Assembly: GCA_911728455.2 (NCBI GenBank)
Contig: OU452226.1
Coordinates: 16,137,938-16,201,937, forward strand
Reading direction: 5' to 3'
DNA length: 64,000 nt
Origin: Marthasterias glacialis
Taxonomy: Eukaryota > Echinodermata > Asteroidea > Forcipulatida > Asteriidae
The position numbers and the translations under genes were made by a program. Position 1 is the stretch's first letter, and every line of letters starts with the position of its first letter. Below, one piece after another: positions 48,420 through 60,778 of this stretch. The notes beneath the pieces are model-generated. The model saw nothing but the letters and a program-made list of their open reading frames with translations. It was not told the DNA's origin and ran no database searches.

Positions 48420-48945
48420 TTAACCAGTTAATGCTGAATGATGTGTATACAAACCAACCGTACAAGAAAACGGATGAAGTGAATGTCTCCCGGACATTCC
48501 ATTCCACATCGTGCACAGCGCATGCACTTATTGTGCACACCTCATTCCATAAACACAAAAAGGACAGATGGTGCTGAATGTTTTGCCCATTTTCACCCAT
48601 AATTGGGATTATTGAGTAATAGGCTCTGAGAAGAGGATTATGAGATATCGAGAGAATTCAATCAGTGATCATTTATTGTATTTCAGCTCAATGGAGGCAA
48701 GCCCAAAGTGAACTGAGTATCCAGCCTTCAGCCATATGTAGCTCATGGCCAAAGTTTGGAACTAACTGTGCCTGTAAAGTGTATATGGTAATTTTTCATA
48801 AAAAATTAATACAATCCCAGTGCTTCAAAGACAATCTTTGCTCTCTTGGCATTGTTTAGTCAAGGTTTCTTTGTGCCAGCGATACTCTAAAAAAAAAAAA
48901 AAAAAATTCTGGTAATTCTGAGAAAATAATTCCGTTTCAGCTGAA
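48420..48945 (+). mobile_element. piggyBac-like MITE, copy E (right end lost)
   Basis: Starts TTAACCAGTTAATGCTGAAT and follows the family (CATTCCA-ATCGTGCACAG, GAGAAGAGGATTATGAGATA, CTCAATGGAGGCAAG, TTTCTTTGTGCCAGCGATAC). It fades out after TTCTGAGAAAATAATTCCGT without a CAACTGGTTAA end. Confidence 0.72.
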
Positions 48946-51839
48946 CCCTCAAACTCTTTCGTTTCACTCTGGCAATCGCGGGACTAAATTTGTTCAACAG
49001 TTTTAGCTACAGGTTCTCCACATTTCCTCCTGCATTTCCGCATTTTAACTCGAAAGAGCGCACTACTTTGTTCATTTTAGTCGGTTAAAAAACCGCTCCG
49101 AGTCATTCTGATCATTTGGTGTGAATTGTTCAATCCGACATCAGCATTTAGCAGGCCACGGTCGTAAAACACAACAACAAACAGTGTGTCCACGTGAGAA
49201 TACCATCGACTGATCATATGGTATAAATGTAAGTTTTAAAATTACTTAAAGTATTCAGCACATACATTTCTAAGTATGAAAAAACCGAGATTTTTATGAA
49301 TGTTCGATGAAATGCAAGCGCAAAAGATGGCAGGATTCTTTAGCAGAGATCAGTGCAGTACACAACAATTTTGTTGGTCTTTCTCTTGTCTTGGCATATC
49401 ATGTGTAGGCCTACTGTTTAGTGTACTGTGTATGGTATAAGTCACTGTATTTAGTGAATAGCATGGAGGTAATACTGTACTCAATTACTATATAATACCC
49501 CAACCCTCTTGAGCTAGATAAGAAACTCAAAATATTTAGGCGGAATAAAAAAAAAATGAACGAATGAATGAATGTTGTGTGTGTCGCCTTAATTCAGAAA
49601 AAATTACAACACTATATATACTATGAGCATTTAGTACAGGAAAGGACACCCTCGCACTTAAGTCAAAACAGCTACATCGCTCGTTTGATGCTGCATAGCA
49701 TCTATCATTGTTTTTTGAAAATAGTAATCGACTAACTCAAAACTCCCAAGTCAAACTTCAAAGAACGTGAGCAATATTCAACAAATTGTATGGTTCAGCA
49801 AGCTTGCACTCCCCTCTTTTCTAATATTATTAAGGTTTAAGTATCATTCTCTTGTTCATTCATTTTATTAATTTTTCAATAGAGAGTATATTGCATAAAC
49901 ATTTTCCTACAGTAAATTTGCTTCTGTATATATCACTATGAGACTCATGACGTCAGACACACAAGGTCTAAGATAAACTAACTTCTAAAACAGAAAATGA
50001 AAACAACCAGCTTTCGTTAAACAAAACCCAGCGGCGAAACCAGGTAAAATTTTAGGGGGCAAAAAGGGGTTAAAAAAAATTTCTAGGAGGGCACTACTGA
50101 CAAACTAAACATGTTCACTTAACCTAAACAAGCCTCTTTTCAGCGCTCTTGTTATGCTGTTAACTCATTAAATATAAGATAAACTGACGTGGAGGTTGTA
50201 AATAGAAAAATAGTTTAAAAAAAACATTGAAGTTACTACTAAAAAGTACTAGGACTCATAAAAGCTTTTAAAAAGTTCACATTTCAAATGGGGGTCACGG
50301 ACATCAATTGTTGGGCCGTGCCCGCCCCCCTTAGTTGTGCCACTGACGAAACCCCGCAAGTTTTAATAGGCCGATGTCGTCTGCCACCGAAACTAAGCCA
50401 ACACATAGTTTTAAACTTGGCGCCTTGTGCCGGAAACACACCCAAATTTCTTCAAATTTTGCGAATGAAAATTAATTTAACTACTCCCATTATTTCAATC
50501 ATGCTCAACTCACCATCATACTTATTTTGTTTTCGTAGTTTACCCTCAGAACAGTGGCAGAAACCAGAATTTGTTGGAGAAAACGGCATGAAGACTGGAC
50601 GCATCGTCCATTTTTTCTTGGGCACGGCATGCTGTTGCATGCACAACAGCATGCAAAGCCGTCCGGTACAACCGCACTGCACGGTGGTCACGCGAGCAAG
50701 CGACCTGGGCTTTCTTATTTGCATAACAAAGCCCTAACTCTTCCATATTTGGCAATGAAATGGGCCAAAAGCTCAAGGGATGAAACTATTAGAGGGGATC
50801 ATTTAGAGACATCCAACACGGCGGCATTCTGATTTTGATTTTCTGAAGGGAACGATATACCTTAAAGAGAATCGAAGACACCAACGATAGAGTTTTGTCT
50901 TAAGGTATTGAGAAACTAAGGTTAACTAATACTACCTATCCTATAATTAACGCATCTTACAAGCTTTTGAAAAGTATGGTACGTTGTTTTTCTACAGGGT
51001 GAGGAGAATTTAAAAGTCGATCAATTAAAGCAAGGGACCTTGTCAACATTAATCCAGGACAACCAGCGGGGAAAACAGTGCGATTAGAGTTTAGAATCCG
51101 CTGTAGATCCGCCTTACCTTAGAAACCGTAGGAGATGTTTGTAATGCATGGCTTTGTTCAGAGACCATTGGTTTTTACAAACCATTTTTTATATCATCCA
51201 GTTATTACACAATTGATGGGAAAACTTGAAGTCCTTGAAGGGGATTAGGACAATTATGTTCCATCACATTTTTTCTCAAAAAGTGAAAATATTTCAGTTT
51301 AGACTGGCCAATAAATGTAATATACAATGAAGAACAGCCTGTGATCTCAAAAGCTATTTTCTATTACTAATTTCAAATCAAAACATAATTTTCTAAAGAG
51401 GCATTAGCACAGACCTGTGCGTTCCACTCTGGCAAACAATGCAAACGTTTGCCAACTTACGCGCACGTAAGCAGGAACGCGTTGGCACAAAAGTTGTTTG
51501 CAACGTTTGAGAAAAGTCGGCAAACAATCAAGATGTTTGCCAACTTGGTTATTCCTTGCTCTTTTATTTTATTACTTTAGGCATGAAAAATTGGAAAAGG
51601 GTATAAAGTGGTGTTTTCCCTCAAAGCTAAATCAAATTGTGCTTCATTGTGGACAACTTTAACTTGTCACCTCTAACTTTTTCATGACTTTGTGCTCGAC
51701 GTTTTGGAGAATATTTTGATGAAATTGTTTTAGACTTTCTTTGAGAATATTTTCAAGAAATTTTTAAAGTAAGCTAATGCCTGAGAGAATTTTAAGAAAG
51801 AAGTGACCATGTACTTTGAGGATTAACAGGTCTGATTTC
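48946..51839. other. No recognisable gene
   Basis: Moderately AT-rich sequence. The longest frame (50288-50737, plus, 149 codons) lacks any motif and lies in sequence that looks like decayed repeat (GCCCGCCCCCCTTAGTTGTG and TTAGGGGGCAAAAAGG nearby). A short CG-richer stretch with TATTTGCATAA lies at about 50680-50730. At 51430-51540 the words GCAAAC(A)A and GTTTGCCAACTT recur four or more times. Confidence 0.5.
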
Positions 51840-52060
51840 AATGCCTCTTTGAATTTTTTATTGGGGTAACTGGTAGGGGGTGTACACTTGCAATATAGGG
51901 GGCACAGGGGGCATAGATTTTTCAGTTGGGGGATTTGCTTTTCGGGGGGGTGGGGGCAAGTACCATGTATTATAGGTATCTACATTGTTTTTATGGGGGT
52001 ACCTGGAGGGGCACTGGAATTTTGAGAGGGCACGTGCTTGCTAGGGGGGTGATATGATCG
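51840..52060 (+). repeat. G-rich repeat related to the tails of family R
   Basis: Runs of 4-6 G alternate with T-rich stretches. The order CAAGTACCATGT, GTATCTACATTGTTTTT, GGGGGTACCTGG parallels CCATGT, TGTATCTGTTTTTT, GGGGGTAACTG at the ends of R copies 1 and 2. It is a probable fragment of the same family. Confidence 0.5.
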
Positions 52061-53323
52061 CCTTCTGTTAACGTGTACTCCATCCATCCATGTCATGCTG
52101 TATGGTTTACACTACATTATATGACGTTATTACTAATTTGAGGTACACTCTTTCCTCTCATTCTTGTCTGTGAAGTGACACATGTATGTTGTACAAAAGC
52201 TCTTATTATCCATTTGGTAAATATTAAATAATATAAATAAGGGCAGTGTACATTTTGCTGGCACCGGCTTTCTCTTTTAGGTTGCTATTGTTATGAAGCT
52301 GAAGTTGCACTGAACATGTGCAGTGACTGTATTTTGGGACTTCGAAATAATATTAATAATTTACAGTTATATAATACTTTGCATTCGTCTTAAATTTTGT
52401 GTTGTCTTTTATGCATATATAAACAAAATTATTTATAATTAACTACAATAAACAACTTGCAAACAAACAAAAAAGAGACAAACGAACATAATATGCCAAC
52501 ATTGAAATTAACTTTTTCACTAGGGGAGGGGGAAGGGGGCACAGGGGGTATTGCTTTTCAGTATTGTTTTACTGTTCCGTAAACAAAATGTGAAAACTGC
52601 ACCGGAAACACAAATTTCCCTCGATTTCCGTCTTGGCATTACCTTTTTCTCGAAGCCTGAACGTTCAGGAACATTGTAAAACCAAAATTTGCTCAGATTT
52701 TTTTGCGACTTTTAAAGTTATGTAAAGTTTTTGTAGAAGGCGTTATAATACGCAATATGCCAAGTCTTAATATTCCCCCTGATACATTCACTATATAAGG
52801 CACGAACCATAAAGTGTAGACTGTAAGCATTAACACCCATTCAAACTCATCATTGATCAGTGTTTCCCATGACTCCATCTAAACAACCCAAATTGTGACT
52901 TGGAAGATTAAGCGCGATATGCCTGTCGTTGAAAGTTGAATAAACAAAGAGACCGTCTTGATCCAAGACTGTCTGTCTGTGCACATTGCCGCATTACACT
53001 AAATAGGGAGAAAAAAAGTGCATGGGGCTCATGAATATTTTGTATGCCCTCAAAATATTTAAAACTAGACAGATTTGAGAGCCAAAACAGGGTGTTGGAT
53101 TATTAAAACATTGCAGAATTGTAACCTGCGCGTTGTTGACTTCCAACTTTGGGTATTTTGGATCACCTAAGGCCTACAAATAAAGGTCCTATTTGATAAG
53201 ATGTGTAGGGATATTTTGTAGATTGATGCGCGGACTTTACCAAAGTGCGGGGTGTTTTATTTGAATAATTCGACGGGCACTGGGACAACGCAAAATAGAA
53301 AGATCAATTTTGTTCTCATCATT
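52061..53323. other. Spacer before the 312-bp satellite, no gene
   Basis: AT-rich; a short G-rich stretch lies at 52521-52550. No frame, RNA gene or repeat partner was recognised. Confidence 0.5.
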
Positions 53324-56300
53324 AGAGTAGACATCACTGAAGAGGGTTTGTGTGCGGGGATGGGGTCAATTCGCAATATTTGGCCAGATAGCAATATTTA
53401 GGTCAACTCTGACGTCATCAAGATGGCCGAAAAAGCTCGCTAGCTCCCGAAATAACGCGAGTTGGGACCTCCAGTTTGTTGGACACGTCTCAGCAGAGCC
53501 GCCCGCATCGACTGATTCCATGAAAAACACTTTTCAAAAGGGGTCAAAAAATTGAAATTTCTCACGGGGAGCTCCCTGTGAGCACTCGCCATTTTGGTCA
53601 AAAACTTTTTATGCGATTTTATGATAGAAATTGATAGAGTAGACATCACTGAAGAGGGTTTGTGTGTGGGGATGGGGTCAATTCGCAATATTTGGCCAGA
53701 TAGCAATATTTAGGTCAACTCTGACGTCATCAAGATGGCCGAAAAAGCTCGCTAGCTCCCGAAATAACGCGAGTTGGGACCTCTAGTTTGTTGGACACGT
53801 CTCAGCAGAGCCGCCCGCATCGACTGATTCCATGAAAAACACTTTTCAAAAGGGGTCAAAAAATTGAAATTTCTCACAGGGAGCTCCCTGTGAGCACTCG
53901 CCATTTTGGTCAAAATTTTTTTATGCGATTTTATGATAGAAATTGATAGAGTAGTCATCACTGAAGAGGGTTTGTGTGTGGGGATGGGGTCAATTCGCAA
54001 TATTTGGCCAGATAGCAATATTTAGGTCAACTCTGACGTCATCAAGATGGCCGAAAAAGCTCGCTAGCTCCCGAAATAACGCGAGTTGGGACCTCTAGTT
54101 TGTTGGACACGTCTCAGCAGAGCCGCCCGCATCGACTGATTCCATGAAAAACACTTTTCAAAAGGGGTCAAAAAATTGAAATTTCTCACGGGGAGCTCCC
54201 TGTGAGCACTCGCCATTTTGGTCAAAAACTTTTTATGCGATTTTATGATAGAAATTGATAGAGTAGACATCACTGAAGAGGGTTTGTGTGCGGGGATGGG
54301 GTCAATTCGCAATATTTGGCCAGATAGCAATATTTAGGTCAACTCTGACGTCATCAAGATGGCCGAAAAAGCTCGCTAGCTCCCGAAATAACGCGAGTTG
54401 GGACCTCTAGTTTGTTGGACACGTCTCAGCAGAGCCGCCCGCATCGACTGATTCCATGAAAAACACTTTTCAAAAGGGGTCAAAAAATTGAAATTTCTCA
54501 CAGGGAGCTCCCTGTGAGCACTCGCCATTTTGGTCAAAAACTTTTTATGCGATGTTATGATAGAAATTGATAGAGTAGACATCACTGAAGAGGGTTTGTG
54601 TGCGGGGATGGGGTCAATTCGCAATATTTGGCCAGATAGCAATATTTAGGTCAACTCTGACGTCATCAAGATGGCCGAAAAAGCTCGCTAGCTCCCGAAA
54701 TAACGCGAGTTGGGACCTCCAGTTTGTTGGACACGTCTCAGCAGAGCCGCCCGCATCGACTGATTCCATGAAAAACACTTTTCAAAAGGGGTCAAAAAAT
54801 TGAAATTTCTCACGGGGAGCTCCCTGTGAGCACTCGCCATTTTGGTCAAAAACTTTTTATGCGATGTTATGATAGAAATTGATAGAGTAGACATCACTGA
54901 AGAGGGTTTGTGTGTGGGGATGGGGTCAATTCGCAATATTTGGCCAGATAGCAATATTTAGGTCAACTCTGACGTCATCAAGATGGCCGAAAAAGCTCGC
55001 TAGCTCCCGAAATAACGCGAGTTGGGACCTCTAGTTTGTTGGACACGTCTCAGCAGAGCCGCCCGCATCGACTGATTCCATGAAAAACACTTTTCAAAAG
55101 GGGTCAAAAAATTGAAATTTCTCACGGGGAGCTCCCTGTGAGCACTCGCCATTTTGGTCAAAAACTTTTTATGCGATTTTATGATAGAAATTGATAGAGT
55201 AGACATCACTGAAGAGGGTTTGTGTGTGGGGATGGGGTCAATTCGCAATATTTGGCCAGATAGCAATATTTAGGTCAACTCTGACGTCATCAAGATGGCC
55301 GAAAAAGCTCGCTAGCTCCCGAAATAACGCGAGTTGGGACCTCTAGTTTGTTGGACACGTCTCAGCAGAGCCGCCCGCATCGACTGATTCCATGAAAAAC
55401 ACTTTTCAAAAGGGGTCAAAAAATTGAAATTTCTCACAGGGAGCTCCCTGTGAGCACTCGCCATTTTGGTCAAAAAATTTTTATGCGATTTTATGATAGA
55501 AATTGATAGAGTAGTCATCACTGAAGAGGGTTTGTGTGTGGGGATGGGGTCAATTCGCAATATTTGGCCAGATAGCAATATTTAGGTCAACTCTGACGTC
55601 ATCAAGATGGCCGAAAAAGCTCGCTAGCTCCCGAAATAACGCGAGTTGGGACCTCTAGTTTGTTGGACACGTCTCAGTAGAGCCGCCCGCATCGACTGAT
55701 TCCATGAAAAACACTTTTCAAAAGGGGTCAAAAAATTGAAATTTCTCACAGGGAGCTCCCTGTGAGCACTCGCCATTTTGGTCAAAAACTTTTTATGCGA
55801 TTTTATGATAGAAATTGATAGAGTAGACATCACTGAAGAGGGTTTGTGTGCGGGGATGGGGTCAATTCGCAATATTTGGCCAGATAGCAATATTTAGGTC
55901 AACTCTGACGTCATCAAGATGGCCGAAAAAGCTCGCTAGCTCCCGAAATAACGCGAGTTGGGACCTCCAGTTTGTTGGACACGTCTCAGCAGAGCCGCCC
56001 GCATCGACTGATTCCATGAAAAACACTTTTCAAAAGGGGTCAAAAAATTGAAATTTCTCACGGGGAGCTCCCTGTGAGCACTCGCCATTTTGGTCAAAAA
56101 CTTTTTATGCGATGTTATGATAGAAATTGATAGAGTAGACATCACTGAAGAGGGTTTGTGTGTGGGGATGGGGTCAATTCGCAATATTTGGCCAGATAGC
56201 AATATTTAGGTCAACTCTGACGTCATCAAGATGGCCGAAAAAGCTCGCTAGCTCCCGAAATAACGCGAGTTGGGACCTCTAGTTTGTTGGACACGTCTCA

Positions 56301-59300
56301 GCAGAGCCGCCCGCATCGACTGATTCCATGAAAAACACTTTTCAAAAGGGGTCAAAAAATTGAAATTTCTCACGGGGAGCTCCCTGTGAGCACTCGCCAT
56401 TTTGGTCAAAAACTTTTTATGCGATTTTATGATAGAAATTGATAGAGTAGACATCACTGAAGAGGGTTTGTGTGTGGGGATGGGGTCAATTCGCAATATT
56501 TGGCCAGATAGCAATATTTAGGTCAACTCTGACGTCATCAAGATGGCCGAAAAAGCTCGCTAGCTCCCGAAATAACGCGAGTTGGGACCTCTAGTTTGTT
56601 GGACACGTCTCAGCAGAGCCGCCCGCATCGACTGATTCCATGAAAAACACTTTTCAAAAGGGGTCAAAAAATTGAAATTTCTCACAGGGAGCTCCCTGTG
56701 AGCACTCGCCATTTTGGTCAAAAATTTTTTATGCGATTTTATGATAGAAATTGATAGAGTAGTCATCACTGAAGAGGGTTTGTGTGTGGGGATGGGGTCA
56801 ATTCGCAATATTTGGCCAGATAGCAATATTTAGGTCAACTCTGACGTCATCAAGATGGCCGAAAAAGCTCGCTAGCTCCCGAAATAACGCGAGTTGGGAC
56901 CTCTAGTTTGTTGGACACGTCTCAGCAGAGCCGCCCGCATCGACTGATTCCATGAAAAACACTTTTCAAAAGGGGTCAAAAAATTGAAATTTCTCACAGG
57001 GAGCTCCCTGTGAGCACTCGCCATTTTGGTCAAAAATTTTTTATGCGATTTTATGATAGAAATTGATAGAGTAGTCATCACTGAAGAGGGTTTGTTTGTG
57101 GGGATGGGGTCAATTCGCAATATTTGGCCAGATAGCAATATTTAGGTCAACTCTGACGTCATCAAGATGGCCGAAAAAGCTCGCTAGCTCCCGAAATAAC
57201 GCGAGTTGGGACCTCTAGTTTGTTGGACACGTCTCAGCAGAGCCGCCCGCATCGACTGATTCCATGAAAAACACTTTTCAAAAGGGGTCAAAAAATTGAA
57301 ATTTCTCACGGGGAGCTCCCTGTGAGCACTCGCCATTTTGGTCAAAAACTTTTTATGCGATGTTATGATAGAAATTGATAGAGTAGACATCACTGAAGAG
57401 GGTTTGTGTGCGGGGATGGGGTCAATTCGCAATATTTGGCCAGATAGCAATATTTAGGTCAACTCTGACGTCATCAAGATGGCCGAAAAAGCTCGCTAGC
57501 TCCCGAAATAACGCGAGTTGGGACCTCCAGTTTGTTGGACACGTCTCAGCAGAGCCGCCCGCATCGACTGATTCCATGAAAAACACTTTTCAAAAGGGGT
57601 CAAAAAATTGAAATTTCTCACGGGGAGCTCCCTGTGAGCACTCGCCATTTTGGTCAAAAACTTTTTATGCGATTTTATGATAGAAATTGATAGAGTAGAC
57701 ATCACTGAAGAGGGTTTGTGTGTGGGGATGGGGTCAATTCGCAATATTTGGCCAGATAGCAATATTTAGGTCAACTCTGACGTCATCAAGATGGCCGAAA
57801 AAGCTCGCTAGCTCCCGAAATAACGCGAGTTGGGACCTCTAGTTTGTTGGACACGTCTCAGCAGAGCCGCCCGCATCGACTGATTCCATGAAAAACACTT
57901 TTCAAAAGGGGTCAAAAAATTGAAATTTCTCACAGGGAGCTCCCTGTGAGCACTCGCCATTTTGGTCAAAAATTTTTTATGCGATTTTATGATAGAAATT
58001 GATAGAGTAGTCATCATTGAAGAGGGTTTGTGTGTGGGGATGGGGTCAATTCGCAATATTTGGCCAGATAGCAATATTTAGGTCAACTCTGACGTCATCA
58101 AGATGGCCGAAAAAGCTCGCTAGCTCCCGAAATAACGCGAGTTGGGACCTCTAGTTTGTTGGACACGTCTCAGCAGAGCCGCCCGCATCGACTGATTCCA
58201 TGAAAAACACTTTTCAAAAGGGGTCAAAAAATTGAAATTTCTCACGGGGAGCTCCCTGTGAGCACTCGCCATTTTGGTCAAAAACTTTTTATGCGATTTT
58301 ATGATAGAAATTGATAGAGTAGACATCACTGAAGAGGGTTTGTGTGCGGGGATGGGGTCAATTCGCAATATTTGGCCAGATAGCAATATTTAGGTCAACT
58401 CTGACGTCATCAAGATGGCCGAAAAAGCTCGCTAGCTCCCGAAATAACGCGAGTTGGGACCTCTAGTTTGTTGGACACGTCTCAGCAGAGCCGCCCGCAT
58501 CGACTGATTCCATGAAAAACACTTTTCAAAAGGGGTCAAAAAATTGAAATTTCTCACAGGGAGCTCCCTGTGAGCACTCGCCATTTTGGTCAAAAATTTT
58601 TTATGCGATTTTATGATAGAAATTGATAGAGTAGTCATCACTGAAGAGGGTTTGTTTGTGGGGATGGGGTCAATTCGCAATATTTGGCCAGATAGCAATA
58701 TTTAGGTCAACTCTGACGTCATCAAGATGGCCGAAAAAGCTCGCTAGCTCCCGAAATAACGCGAGTTGGGACCTCTAGTTTGTTGGACACGTCTCAGCAG
58801 AGCCGCCCGCATCGACTGATTCCATGAAAAACACTTTTCAAAAGGGGTCAAAAAATTGAAATTTCTCACGGGGAGCTCCCTGTGAGCACTCGCCATTTTG
58901 GTCAAAAACTTTTTATGCGATGTTATGATAGAAATTGATAGAGTAGACATCACTGAAGAGGGTTTGTGTGCGGGGATGGGGTCAATTCGCAATATTTGGC
59001 CAGATAGCAATATTTAGGTCAACTCTGACGTCATCAAGATGGCCGAAAAAGCTCGCTAGCTCCCGAAATAACGCGAGTTGGGACCTCTAGTTTGTTGGAC
59101 ACGTCTCAGCAGAGCCGCCCGCATCGACTGATTCCATGAAAAACACTTTTCAAAAGGGGTCAAAAAATTGAAATTTCTCACGGGGAGCTCCCTGTGAGCA
59201 CTCGCCATTTTGGTCAAAAACTTTTTATGCGATTTTATGATAGAAATTGATAGAGTAGACATCACTGAAGAGGGTTTGTGTGTGGGGATGGGGTCAATTC

Positions 59301-60610
59301 GCAATATTTGGCCAGATAGCAATATTTAGGTCAACTCTGACGTCATCAAGATGGCCGAAAAAGCTCGCTAGCTCCCGAAATAACGCGAGTTGGGACCTCT
59401 AGTTTGTTGGACACGTCTCAGCAGAGCCGCCCGCATCGACTGATTCCATGAAAAACACTTTTCAAAAGGGGTCAAAAAATTGAAATTTCTCACAGGGAGC
59501 TCCCTGTGAGCACTCGCCATTTTGGTCAAAAATTTTTTATGCGATTTTATGATAGAAATTGATAGAGTAGACATCACTGAAGAGGGTTTGTGTGTGGGGA
59601 TGGGGTCAATTCGCAATATTTGGCCAGATAGCAATATTTAGGTCAACTCTGACGTCATCAAGATGGCCGAAAAAGCTCGCTAGCTCCCGAAATAACGCGA
59701 GTTGGGACCTCTAGTTTGTTGGACACGTCTCAGCAGAGCCGCCCGCATCGACTGATTCCATGAAAAACACTTTTCAAAAGGGGTCAAAAAATTGAAATTT
59801 CTCACAGGGAGCTCCCTGTGAGCACTCGCCATTTTGGTCAAAAACTTTTTATGCGATTTTATGATAGAAATTGATAGAGTAGACATCACTGAAGAGGGTT
59901 TGTGTGTGGGGATGGGGTCAATTCGCAATATTTGGCCAGATAGCAATATTTAGGTCAACTCTGACGTCATCAAGATGGCCGAAAAAGCTCGCTAGCTCCC
60001 GAAATAACGCGAGTTGGGACCTCTAGTTTGTTGGACACGTCTCAGCAGAGCCGCCCGCATCGACTGATTCCATGAAAAACACTTTTCAAAAGGGGTCAAA
60101 AAATTGAAATTTCTCACAGGGAGCTCCCTGTGAGCACTCGCCATTTTGGTCAAAAACTTTTTATGCGATTTTATGATAGAAATTGATAGAGTAGACATCA
60201 CTGAAGAGGGTTTGTGTGCGGGGATGGGGTCAATTCGCAATATTTGGCCAGATAGCAATATTTAGGTCAACTCTGACGTCATCAAGATGGCCGAAAAAGC
60301 TCGCTAGCTCCCGAAATAACGCGAATTGGGACCTCTAGTTTGTTGGACACGTCTCAGCAGAGCCGCCCGCATCGACTGATTCCATGAAAAACACTTTTCA
60401 AAAGGGGTCAAAAAATTGAAATTTCTCACGGGGAGCTCCCTGTGAGCACTCGCCATTTTGGTCAAAAACTTTTTATGCGATTTTATGATAGAAATTGATA
60501 GAGTAGACATCACTGAAGAGGGTTTGTGTGTGGGGATGGGGTCAATTCGCAATATTTGGCCAGATAGCAATATTTAGGTCAACTCTGACGTCATCAAGAT
60601 GGCCGAAAAA

Positions 60611-60778
60611 GCTCGCCATTTTGGTCAAAATTTTTTTATGCGATTTTATGATAGTAATTGATAGAGTAGTCATCACTGAAGAGGGTTTGTGTGCGGGGAT
60701 GGGGTCAATTCGCAATATTTGGCCAGATAGCAATATTTAGGTCAACTCTGACGTCATCAAGATGGCCGAAAAAGCTCG
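60611..60778. repeat. 163-base deletion-derived unit of the 312-bp satellite
   Basis: At GCTCGCCATTTTGG the sequence jumps from the AAAGCTCGC|TAGC position to the CACTCGC|CATT position of the normal unit, removing 149 bases between two CTCGC words. It also carries the private variants GATAGTAATTG and AGTAGTCATC. The same junction and variants reappear at 63894. Confidence 0.93.

Noticed and set aside
50690..50720. TATTTGCATAA as a histone-type octamer promoter
   Set aside because: A single match to a short motif with no histone or other gene beside it.
50288..50737. 149-codon plus-strand open frame
   Set aside because: No recognisable motif, no splice context, and the sequence looks like decayed repeat; judged a chance frame.
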